Shown here: in pieces, positions 1-5,820 of the stretch
How positions within the stretch are numbered: the stretch's first letter is position 1
Layout of the letters: each line of letters begins with the position of its first letter
DNA from: Clostridia bacterium
GTDB taxonomy: Bacteria > Bacillota_A > Clostridia > Christensenellales > Borkfalkiaceae
Assembly: GCA_017462425.1 (NCBI GenBank)
Contig: JAFTRD010000048.1
Coordinates: 1-8,430, forward strand
Direction of reading: 5' to 3'
Length of the DNA: 8,430 bases
The notes under the pieces: model-generated
Told to the model about the DNA's origin: nothing
The model's database searches: none
Seen by the model: the letters and a program-made list of their open reading frames with translations, nothing else
Made by a program: the position numbers and the translations under genes

Positions 1-226
1 AAGGGCTGAGAAAGGCTTTTATCTCTTCAAAAAGTCGGCTTTTTTCAAAAAAATAAGCCATATTCGCCTCGGCGTTGGGGGCGAACACGGCAAACGTCTG
101 TAAAAAAACTCCCCCAAGCAGACCGTTGGGGGTGATTTGAAAGTTTTCTTTTTCGGTTGTAGAAATCCATGACTTGGCGTCGGTGAGTTTACGCAATAAA
201 TCGCAGTGCAGATCGCAGTATTTCAA
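1..226 (-). CDS. M19 (membrane/renal) dipeptidase-like protein, N-terminal 75 codons only
   Basis: This open frame runs off the left edge of the window, so only residues 1-75 are visible. It begins with a TTG codon (226-224) giving MKYCDLHCDLL. The HCD at residues 7-9 matches the N-terminal His-Xaa-Asp zinc ligands of peptidase family M19, metal-dependent dipeptidases. The stretch LLGGVFLQTFAVFAP (residues 36-50) resembles the family's GGVgaQfFAiyvP strand. No ATG lies upstream in frame, because an in-frame stop occurs at 250-248. A clear AAGGAG lies 10 nt before the TTG. Family members usually hydrolyse dipeptides in the cytoplasm, and the visible part has no signal peptide. It is the third gene after rpe and thiN, starting 14 nt after the thiN stop, so co-transcription is likely. 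The substrate is unknown. The remaining zinc ligands lie outside the window, so intactness cannot be judged. Confidence 0.8.
   Translation of the reverse strand, partial: MKYCDLHCDLLRKLTDAKSWISTTEKENFQITPNGLLGGVFLQTFAVFAPNAEANMAYFFEKSRLFEEIKAFLSP
101..132 (-). terminator. Terminator-like hairpin inside the dipeptidase coding sequence
   Basis: Read on the minus strand, CCCCCAA (132-126) and TTGGGGG (117-111) form a perfect 7-bp GC-rich stem with an 8-nt loop. After two bases comes a run of seven T (108-102). This has the form of an intrinsic terminator. It lies in frame within an apparently intact coding sequence and encodes a conserved-looking Gly-Gly-Val strand. It may be a chance result of codon choice or may cause conditional polarity when translation fails. 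Function is unproven. Confidence 0.3.
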
Positions 227-236
227 ACGAAAGCTG

Positions 237-242
237 CTCCTT
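237..242 (-). promoter_or_regulatory. Shine-Dalgarno of the dipeptidase gene, overlapping the thiN stop
   Basis: AAGGAG on the minus strand ends 10 nt before the TTG at 226-224. Its first two bases are also the last two bases of the thiN TAA stop codon. This site selects the TTG start, since no ATG or GTG is suitably placed in that frame. Ribosomes finishing thiN would sit on it, which suggests translational coupling. Confidence 0.7.
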
Positions 243-843
243 ATTTTCTATTGAGAAAGACTAAAACCGTACCTTCGCCGCAAACAAAGCTTGCGGGATT
301 TTTTAAAACCACGTTGGAAATACCCCGACAAGCGCCATAAGAAAGACGTAGGTCGTTTAAGGGATATTTCAGTCCTTCACTGCTTATAATATGCGCATTG
401 CCGCCAAACGGTAATAAAGATACCGTTTTACCCACGGCGCCGTGCAGCGCCGTTTTCCCCGAGGCAGGATAAATTTCTGCGTTTTCGGTGAGCATCTTCA
501 CCTTCATTTTCCGCTCATGGGCGTAATATAATAAATGTAAATTGCCTAAAAAATGGTCCTCTCTGCCCCCTCCGCCACCGTAAATTTCTATTTCGTCGCA
601 GCCGTAGGCGATTAGTTTTCTAAGGGCTATTTCTCCGTCGGTGAAGTCCTTTTCCGCAGGATAGATCTCTTGCGGCGGCGGAGAAGGAAGGTAGTCCAAG
701 GAGTCAAAATCCCCCACGTTTTCATCGATTCGCACCCTATCCTTCGCCCAGTCGTACGCCCCGTCACAGCACAAGACCCGTGCGTTTTCAGCGCAAATTT
801 TGCCCGTGTACGGCTTGCCGTTTAAAAGTAAAATTCCCTTCAT
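241..843 (-). CDS. thiN: Thiamine pyrophosphokinase
   Basis: This 200-residue protein transfers pyrophosphate from ATP to thiamine to make thiamine diphosphate, a cytoplasmic cofactor salvage step. The family motifs appear in order: CCDGAYDWA (25-33), the acidic metal and nucleotide motif GDFDS (44-48), EKDFTDGEIA (64-73), the glycine-rich GGGGGREDH (89-97), and in the C-terminal thiamine-binding beta domain GLKYPL (157-162) and the SN pair at 176-177. Length is normal for the bacterial enzyme. Its ATG overlaps the rpe stop as ATGA. No convincing Shine-Dalgarno precedes it, so translation probably depends on ribosomes finishing rpe. The rpe-thiN pairing is common in Firmicutes, often downstream of rsgA; rsgA is not present here. 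Thiamine diphosphate is the cofactor of transketolase, which works next to Rpe in the pentose phosphate pathway. This gives the pairing a plausible logic, though that is inference. Confidence 0.95.
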   Translation of the reverse strand: MKGILLLNGKPYTGKICAENARVLCCDGAYDWAKDRVRIDENVGDFDSLDYLPSPPPQEIYPAEKDFTDGEIALRKLIAYGCDEIEIYGGGGGREDHFLGNLHLLYYAHERKMKVKMLTENAEIYPASGKTALHGAVGKTVSLLPFGGNAHIISSEGLKYPLNDLRLSYGACRGISNVVLKNPASFVCGEGTVLVFLNRK

Positions 844-1502
844 AGCGTTTTATTTTTCAGCTCTGCAATTACTTTTTGTCTGTCCTTGGCATTGAACACC
901 GTACTGCCTGCAACGATAATATTTGCGCCTGCCGCCTTGACCTTGGCTACGTTTTCCAGCGTGATACCGCCGTCTATTTCTATATCGATATCTCTACCCG
1001 ATTTTTCCACCATGGTCTTGACTTCACGGATTTTATCGGTAACGGATTCTATATATTTTTGTCCGCCGAAGCCGGGGAATACGCTCATCAAGAGTATCAT
1101 GTCACACAGGGGCAATACCTCTTCCAGAACGGATACGGGCGTCTCGGGATTGATGACAGCACCCGCTTTACAGCCGTTATCGTGAATGAGCCGGAGCACG
1201 TTTTTAAGGTTTTCCTTGCACGCCTCGTAATGCACGGTAATCCAGGTAGCGCCCGCCTTGGCAAACTGCGCCACGTATTTTTGCGGCTCGACGATCATCA
1301 GATGACAGTCCAGCGGCAGTTTGGTGCGCTTATGCATATCGGCTACCATTTTAATACCGAAGGTGATGTTGGGCACGAATACGCCGTCCATGACGTCGCA
1401 ATGCAAAATATCTGCGCCTGCTTGTTCCAAGGATACAATTTCCTCGCCCATAGCGGAGAAATCCGCGCTGAGTACGGAGGGAGCTATTTGAATTTTAGAC
1501 AT
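840..1502 (-). CDS. rpe: Ribulose-phosphate 3-epimerase
   Basis: This 220-residue TIM barrel interconverts D-ribulose 5-phosphate and D-xylulose 5-phosphate in the pentose phosphate pathway. Visible motifs are IAPSVLSADF (6-15), HCDVMDGVFVPNITFG (34-49), CHLM (66-69), GGQ (146-148) in the phosphate-binding region, and EIDGGI (175-180). The expected metal ligands and catalytic acids are present as H34, D36, H67 and D177. The conserved MSVNPGFGGQ segment reads MSVFPGFGGQ, with Phe at residue 142, a mild departure. The frame stays open for 41 codons upstream, but that stretch contains the promoter and has no family similarity. The ATG at 1502, preceded by AAGAGG 8 nt away, gives the standard N-terminus. 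It is the first gene of a leftward unit with thiN, which it overlaps by 4 nt, and the dipeptidase. Confidence 0.97.
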   Translation of the reverse strand: MSKIQIAPSVLSADFSAMGEEIVSLEQAGADILHCDVMDGVFVPNITFGIKMVADMHKRTKLPLDCHLMIVEPQKYVAQFAKAGATWITVHYEACKENLKNVLRLIHDNGCKAGAVINPETPVSVLEEVLPLCDMILLMSVFPGFGGQKYIESVTDKIREVKTMVEKSGRDIDIEIDGGITLENVAKVKAAGANIIVAGSTVFNAKDRQKVIAELKNKTL

Positions 1503-1510
1503 ACGTAAAA

Positions 1511-1516
1511 CCTCTT
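1511..1516 (-). promoter_or_regulatory. Shine-Dalgarno of rpe
   Basis: AAGAGG on the minus strand lies 8 nt upstream of the ATG at 1502-1500. It decides the rpe start over the longer in-frame ATG at 1625, which lies upstream of the rpe promoter. Confidence 0.75.
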
Positions 1517-1541
1517 TTTTCTTTGGCCGTTTTTCAGTTAT

Positions 1542-1571
1542 ATTGTAACACGGAACGCCCGTTTTTGTCAA
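1542..1571 (-). promoter_or_regulatory. Sigma-A promoter of the rpe-thiN-dipeptidase unit
   Basis: On the minus strand a perfect -35 TTGACA (1571-1566) is followed after 18 nt by -10 TACAAT (1547-1542). A TG one base before the -10 makes it an extended -10. The predicted transcript starts near 1535, leaving a leader of about 33 nt before the rpe ATG. The promoter diverges from the one at 1633-1661, with about 60 bp between the two -35 boxes. Confidence 0.8.
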
Positions 1572-1632
1572 CGAAAAGAACCAAGGCAAGAGCGGTGCAA
1601 ACGGGGACAAAAGCGAATTTTTCACAAAACGC

Positions 1633-1661
1633 TTGACTTTTTAGGGGAAGGGGGGTATGAT
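1633..1661 (+). promoter_or_regulatory. Sigma-A promoter of the glycosyltransferase/PlsY-like unit
   Basis: The -35 TTGACT (1633-1638) and -10 TATGAT (1656-1661) are separated by exactly 17 nt. The spacer is G-rich (GGGGAAGGGGGG). Transcription should start near 1668, giving a leader of about 65 nt that contains the palindrome at 1691-1709. Confidence 0.8.
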
Positions 1662-1690
1662 ATATTTTGAAAGAGAATATACGGAGTGTT

Positions 1691-1709
1691 TTTGTAAATT
1701 ATTTACAAA
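1691..1709. promoter_or_regulatory. Perfect 19-bp palindrome, candidate operator
   Basis: TTTGTAAAT-T-ATTTACAAA is a perfect inverted repeat with 9-bp arms and a single central base. It lies roughly +24 to +42 from the predicted start of transcription and just upstream of the AAGGGA ribosome binding site (1717-1722). The arms are A/T-rich and nearly adjacent, so a stable RNA hairpin is unlikely. A binding site for a dimeric regulator fits better. I cannot assign it to a named regulator. Confidence 0.45.
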
Positions 1710-1733
1710 TAAACGCAAGGGATTATAAAAAAT

Positions 1734-2849
1734 ATGAAAATACTGATACTCAGTTGTAGTACGGGCGGAGGGCATAACAGCGCAGCGCAAGCGGTTCGGG
1801 ACTTACTGCATATGCGTGGCGTGGAAACAGAAATGTTTGACCCCATTCAATTAAAGAGCAAGAAGGCTAAAAATATCGTCTCCGATCTGTACAACAATAT
1901 CATAAAAAATACGCCCAAACTTTTCGGCGCCATTTATAAAGTGGGTGCGATATATGAAGCTACCCCCCTTCCCTCTCCCGTATATTACGCAAACTCCGTT
2001 TACGCAAAAGAACTGAACGATTATATTGTGGAAAATAAGTTTGACGGCGTGATCTGTTCGCATTTATACTGTATGGAGGCAATGACTGCCATACGAAAAA
2101 AACTGAACCCCGACATTCCCTGTTACGGAATTATAACCGATTATACGTTGATTCCTTTTACCTCCGATACCAAGTTGGACGGATATTTTATCCCCCACGA
2201 GGAGCTGAGAAAAGAGGCGATAAAAAAGGGCTTGCCCAAGGACGGAATCTATGCGTACGGTATTCCCGTGAACCAAAAATTCAACGAACGTATAGCCAAA
2301 ATACAGGCACGTGAAGCATTGGGCTTGCCCAAGGATAAGAAGATACTGCTGTTGATGTTTGGCAGCGTAGGGTGCGGAAAAATTATAAAAGTTTGCAATA
2401 ATATCGTAAAAGATTTAAATGAAGATTGCGTGGCGTACGTCATCGTTGGCAATAACGAAAAACTGAAAGAAACGCTGGATAAAAAATTTGAAGGCAAGCG
2501 GATTCGGACGGTAGCGTATACCGAGGACGTAAACGTGTATATGAACGCCGCCGACGTATTGATTTCCAAGGCGGGCGGATTGTCCAGCACGGAAGCGGCG
2601 GTTGCCAATATACCGCTGGTACATTTGAAGTCGATACCCGGTTGCGAGACCAAAAACGCAAGATTTTTTGCATCCAAAGGAATGTCCTTGGCGACCAAAA
2701 AGCCAAAAGCCGCCGTAAGTTTTGCCAAGGAGCTTATTTACGATGAAGCCCGCGCGCAAAGAATGTGCGCTGCGCAGAAGAAAAATATTAACGCCAACGC
2801 AACGAGAGATATCGTGGATACGATAATGCAAAAAATAGCGAGGGAATAA
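1734..2849 (+). CDS. MGDG-synthase/UgtP-type diacylglycerol glycosyltransferase
   Basis: This 371-residue GT-B protein belongs to the family of UgtP and plant MGDG synthase, which move a sugar from a UDP-sugar to diacylglycerol on the inner face of the membrane. The N-terminal domain starts with the family signature STGGGHNSAAQAV (9-21), including H14. It also carries ITDYTLIPFT (134-143), a cytosolic membrane-facing loop region. The C-terminal GT28-like domain begins around GIPV (177-180). It shows the nucleotide-sugar loop MFGSVGCGK (208-216) and the donor-binding segment SKAGGLSSTEA (278-288), followed by IPGCETKNA (301-309). There is no signal peptide or transmembrane helix, as expected for a peripheral enzyme. 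AAGGGA lies 11 nt before the ATG. A PlsY-family gene follows after 2 nt, so the pair is an operon and a role in membrane lipid synthesis is likely. Donor sugar and processivity cannot be read from the sequence; a different lipid acceptor is possible. Confidence 0.85.
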   Translation: MKILILSCSTGGGHNSAAQAVRDLLHMRGVETEMFDPIQLKSKKAKNIVSDLYNNIIKNTPKLFGAIYKVGAIYEATPLPSPVYYANSVYAKELNDYIVENKFDGVICSHLYCMEAMTAIRKKLNPDIPCYGIITDYTLIPFTSDTKLDGYFIPHEELRKEAIKKGLPKDGIYAYGIPVNQKFNERIAKIQAREALGLPKDKKILLLMFGSVGCGKIIKVCNNIVKDLNEDCVAYVIVGNNEKLKETLDKKFEGKRIRTVAYTEDVNVYMNAADVLISKAGGLSSTEAAVANIPLVHLKSIPGCETKNARFFASKGMSLATKKPKAAVSFAKELIYDEARAQRMCAAQKKNINANATRDIVDTIMQKIARE

Positions 2850-2851
2850 TT

Positions 2852-3517
2852 ATGTTTTGGTTATGGACTTTGATTATTCTCGGAGGGTTTTTGCTTGGCA
2901 GTATTATGTTTTCTCGATTCCTACCCCTACTCATACTGAAAAAAGACGTATGCAAGTTGGGAAAAGACGGCAACCCCGGAGTGTTTAACGTGTTTTCTTT
3001 TTGCGGCGTGGGGATGGGTACGGTATGCCTGCTGTTGGATATGGCAAAAGGATTTTTACCCGTATTTTTGGGCTGTATGCTGTTGGATACGGAAAACATA
3101 ATGTTTTGCGCCGTTATTGCAGCGCCCGTACTGGGACATGCGCTGGGAATGTTTAACGGCTTCCACGGCGGAAAATGTATTTCTACCTCTTTCGGCGTCG
3201 TGTTGGGATTGATGCCCATTACGTGGGTGGGTTGGATTTTAGCCGGCTTATATATCTTCTTTTCTATCTTTATAAAAATAAATCCCCATAGCCTTCGCAG
3301 TATCCTTTCGTTCGTCATTTTCGGCGTAGCATCCTGTATTATTTTAATGGTACAAGAACAATATTCCCTTGCGATAGGGTGTTTGCTGTTGGCGGCGATA
3401 GCAACCATAAAGCATATAAAACGTATGCCCGTAGACGAACAGGCAGAACAGGAACTGCAAGAAGAACAGGAAAAACAAGAAGGACAAGAAGACTTTATAC
3501 AGGAAAAACAAGGATAA
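2852..3517 (+). CDS. Divergent PlsY-family (glycerol-3-phosphate acyltransferase-like) membrane protein
   Basis: This 221-residue polytopic membrane protein resembles PlsY, which transfers an acyl group from acyl phosphate to glycerol 3-phosphate. Hydrophobic segments lie near residues 3-28, 51-77, 83-101, 112-142 and 150-185. PlsY landmarks are recognisable but altered. GSIMFSRF (16-23) stands for GSIPfG. KDGNPGVFNVF (38-48) stands for GSGNpGATNvlR. DMAKG (63-67) and the motif-3 His in GHALGMF (95-101) are kept. FHGGKCIST (104-112) replaces FkGGKGvAT. The Arg expected in the DIRK segment is Cys34. The last 27 residues (195-221) are a charged tail in which 17 are Glu or Gln. It follows the glycosyltransferase by 2 nt, and its AGGG site lies inside that gene's end. 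It may be a paralog with a changed substrate rather than the main PlsY; this is inference. Confidence 0.75.
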   Translation: MFWLWTLIILGGFLLGSIMFSRFLPLLILKKDVCKLGKDGNPGVFNVFSFCGVGMGTVCLLLDMAKGFLPVFLGCMLLDTENIMFCAVIAAPVLGHALGMFNGFHGGKCISTSFGVVLGLMPITWVGWILAGLYIFFSIFIKINPHSLRSILSFVIFGVASCIILMVQEQYSLAIGCLLLAAIATIKHIKRMPVDEQAEQELQEEQEKQEGQEDFIQEKQG

Positions 3518-3528
3518 AATTATTATAA

Positions 3529-3571
3529 AAAATAAACGGAAGCGTTAGAAAAAAGCGCTTCCGTTTATTTT
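3529..3571. terminator. Bidirectional intrinsic terminator between convergent units
   Basis: AAAATAAACGGAAGCG (3529-3544) pairs perfectly with 3556-3571 around an 11-nt loop, with a GC core GGAAGCG/CGCTTCC. A T run follows on the plus strand and A-rich sequence precedes it, which becomes a T tract on the minus strand. It therefore ends the PlsY-like transcript from the left and the glnN transcript from the right. Confidence 0.88.
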
Positions 3572-3601
3572 TTTTATTCCATTATATCAAGTAAAAGAAA
3601 A

Positions 3602-5686
3602 CTATTCTACCGAGAAGAGAATATCAAGGTAGGTCGGCATGGGCCAATACTCTGCGGCGGTGGATTTTTCCATGGAATCGGCAAACGCTCTTACCTTTTG
3701 CATCAAAGGAAGAATACGGTAAGCGCAGAACTTGGACGCCTCTTCCACTACCGTCAGCTTTGCGATCTCGCAAATCGCCTGTGAAAGTTCGTTGACGGCG
3801 GAGAGCATTGCGGCGTTGGCCGTGGACAATTCGGCAATCAATTCTTTGTCGCCCGACGTATCGGCGCCAAAGCTGCTTTTTTGTGAAGCAATGTCGCACA
3901 GGTCGGCAACGTAGCCGTTGACGGCAGGATAAATGGTTCGCTTTGCCATATCCACCGTAGTTTTTGCCTCAATGGTGACGACTTTAGCGTAATTTTCCTG
4001 CAAAATTTCCATACGGGATACGAGCTCTCTTTCGGTGAATACGCCGTGTTTTTCAAAAACTCTCACGTTCTTTTCACGTTTATAGTAAGGCAACGCCTCG
4101 GCAGTGTTTCTGAGGTTTAAAAGACCTCTTCTCCCAGCCTCGGCTTCCCATTCGTCCGAATAACTGTTGCCGTTGAAAATAATTCTTTGATGCTTGGTTA
4201 ACGTATTTGCAACCAACGTCTGAAGCTCGGCGTTGAAGTCTTTGGCATTTTCCAAAACGTTGGCAAACTGCTCGAGCGATTCCGCTACGATGGTATTTAA
4301 AACGATATTGGGACCTGCTACGGAGAAGCTGGATCCAAGCATTCTGAACTCGAATTTGTTTCCCGTAAAGGCAAAAGGCGAAGTACGGTTTCTGTCCGTG
4401 GCATCTTTGGGGAATTCGGGCAGAGCGTCTACCCCCAGACGCATTTTGCTCTTTTTACCGTTTTCCGCTTTTTCACCGTGAATAATACTGTCTACGATAC
4501 CTTCCAGCTCTTCACCGAGGAACATGGAAAGTATGGCGGGAGGCGCTTCGTTCGCGCCGAGTCTATGGTCGTTACCGGCGCCGGCAACGGATACACGGAG
4601 TAAATCCTGATATTCGTCCACCGCTTTGATAACGGCGGTTAAAAACAGCATGAACTGTGCGTTGTCCGCAGGCGTTTTTCCGGGGTCGAGTAAATTCAGT
4701 CCCGTGTTGGTGCTCATCGACCAGTTGTTGTGTTTGCCGCTACCGTTGATGCCCTCGAACGGCTTTTCGTGCAAAAGACAGACCATACCGTGCTTTTGCG
4801 CAATTTTTTTCATCAGCTCCATGGTGAGCTGGTTGTGGTCGGTTGCGACGTTAGTGGTAGAAAAAATGGGCGCAAGCTCGTGCTGCGCAGGAGCCACTTC
4901 ATTATGCTTGGTTTTGGATAAAATGCCCAGCTTCCAAAGCTCGGTATCCAGCTCCTTCATAAACTCGCCAACACGCTTTTTTATTGCGCCGAAGTAGTGA
5001 TCGTCCAGCTCCTGACCCTTGGGCGGCATAGCGCCGAAGAGTGTTCTACCCGTCATTTTTAAGTCTTCTCTCTGCTCGTAGACTTTCTGATCGATTAAAA
5101 AATATTCCTGCTCGGCGCCTACGGTGGCGGTAACGTGCGTTACGTCTTTATGCCCGAACAGCTTTAAGATTCTGAGCACCTGTTTATTCAGCGCGTCCAT
5201 ACTGCGAAGGAGTGGGGTCTTTTTATCCAACACCTCGCCCGTATAGGAACAGAACGCCGTGGGTATGTAGAGCGTACCCTCTCTTACGAACGCATAGGAA
5301 GTGGGATCCCACGCCGTATACCCTCTCGCTTCAAAGGTGGCGCGGATACCGCCCGAAGGAAAGGAGGAGGCGTCCGGTTCGCCTACGACCAGTTCTTTGC
5401 CCGAAAACTCCATAATAACTTCGTCTTTGCCCTTGGGGCTGATAAAGCTGTCGTGCTTTTCCGCCGTAACGCCCGTCATGGGTTGGAACCAGTGCGAATA
5501 ATGCGTAGCGCCCTTTTCCACCGCCCAGTCCTTCATGGCGTTTGCCACTACGTTTGCCACGCCGATATCCAGACGTTCGCCGTCTTCGATGGTCTTTTTT
5601 AAAGACTTAAAGACCTCGGCGGGCAGTCTTTCCTTCATGACTTTTTCATTGAATACGTTTTCTGCAAATATTTCGGGGATTCCCAT
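3602..5686 (-). CDS. glnN: Glutamine synthetase type III
   Basis: This 694-residue cytoplasmic enzyme makes glutamine from glutamate, ammonia and ATP. Its length and the segment [20 protein letters not shown] (109-128) identify type III (GlnN) rather than the roughly 450-residue GlnA. Catalytic-barrel motifs are present: the metal-binding GAEQEYF (190-196), [12 protein letters not shown] (262-273), the ATP/glutamate region [13 protein letters not shown] (314-326), and NRTSPFAF (433-440) with FEFRMLGSS (445-453). A helical C-terminal extension of about 200 residues completes the type III architecture. No disruption is visible. AGGAG lies 11 nt before the ATG. The gene is alone, with its own promoter (5732-5760) and a shared terminator at 3529-3571. 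No GlnR-type or NtrC-type site is obvious. Type III enzymes typically form dodecamers. Nothing in the window shows nitrogen control. Confidence 0.97.
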   Translation of the reverse strand: MGIPEIFAENVFNEKVMKERLPAEVFKSLKKTIEDGERLDIGVANVVANAMKDWAVEKGATHYSHWFQPMTGVTAEKHDSFISPKGKDEVIMEFSGKELVVGEPDASSFPSGGIRATFEARGYTAWDPTSYAFVREGTLYIPTAFCSYTGEVLDKKTPLLRSMDALNKQVLRILKLFGHKDVTHVTATVGAEQEYFLIDQKVYEQREDLKMTGRTLFGAMPPKGQELDDHYFGAIKKRVGEFMKELDTELWKLGILSKTKHNEVAPAQHELAPIFSTTNVATDHNQLTMELMKKIAQKHGMVCLLHEKPFEGINGSGKHNNWSMSTNTGLNLLDPGKTPADNAQFMLFLTAVIKAVDEYQDLLRVSVAGAGNDHRLGANEAPPAILSMFLGEELEGIVDSIIHGEKAENGKKSKMRLGVDALPEFPKDATDRNRTSPFAFTGNKFEFRMLGSSFSVAGPNIVLNTIVAESLEQFANVLENAKDFNAELQTLVANTLTKHQRIIFNGNSYSDEWEAEAGRRGLLNLRNTAEALPYYKREKNVRVFEKHGVFTERELVSRMEILQENYAKVVTIEAKTTVDMAKRTIYPAVNGYVADLCDIASQKSSFGADTSGDKELIAELSTANAAMLSAVNELSQAICEIAKLTVVEEASKFCAYRILPLMQKVRAFADSMEKSTAAEYWPMPTYLDILFSVE

Positions 5687-5731
5687 GGTATTTTGCTCTC
5701 CTGAACATATGAAAAATTATATATCTATTTT

Positions 5732-5760
5732 ATTATACGAAAAAGCTTGAATAAAGTCAA
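5732..5760 (-). promoter_or_regulatory. Sigma-A promoter of glnN
   Basis: The -35 TTGACT (5760-5755) and consensus -10 TATAAT (5737-5732) on the minus strand are 17 nt apart. Transcription should start near 5725, giving a leader of about 38 nt that holds only the AGGAG site. Such a strong promoter without an obvious operator suggests high constitutive expression. Confidence 0.88.
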
Positions 5761-5773
5761 ACGAATGAAAGAA

Positions 5774-5813
5774 TAAAAATACACGGACAGAATATCCCTT
5801 CCGTCCGTGTATT
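5774..5813 (-). terminator. Intrinsic terminator of clpB
   Basis: On the minus strand AATACACGGAC (5813-5803) pairs with GTCCGTGTATT (5788-5778) as a perfect 11-bp stem with a 14-nt loop, followed by a T-rich tract (5778-5774 and beyond). It begins 8 nt after the clpB stop codon and lies upstream of the glnN promoter, so it insulates glnN from clpB read-through. Confidence 0.88.
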
Positions 5814-5820
5814 AAAGCCT

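Noticed and set aside
876..1508. Long plus-strand open frame (210 codons) opposite rpe
   Set aside because: It lies wholly antisense to a gene with intact family motifs, has no ribosome site or promoter, and its protein resembles no family; it is a by-product of rpe codon use.
1537..1549. Short inverted repeat GTTA-N5-TAAC over the rpe -10 box
   Set aside because: The 4-bp arms are too short and the bases are explained by the TACAAT -10 sequence; no match to a known operator.
1503..1625. 41-codon N-terminal extension of rpe
   Set aside because: This stretch contains the -35 and -10 boxes of the rpe promoter and lacks family similarity; the ATG at 1502 has a good Shine-Dalgarno and gives the standard N-terminus.
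1571..1632. Search for a riboswitch, small RNA or extra gene between the divergent promoters
   Set aside because: About 60 bp with no strong stem, no open frame with a ribosome site and no thiamine-box-like sequence; the space is filled by promoter-flanking DNA.
2788..3408. Minus-strand open frame (206 codons) opposite the PlsY-like gene
   Set aside because: It is antisense to a membrane protein with recognisable motifs and has no initiation signals or recognisable domain.
5747..5760. TTGA-N6-TCAA dyad overlapping the glnN -35 box
   Set aside because: Four-base arms, one of which is the -35 hexamer itself; it does not match a GlnR box.
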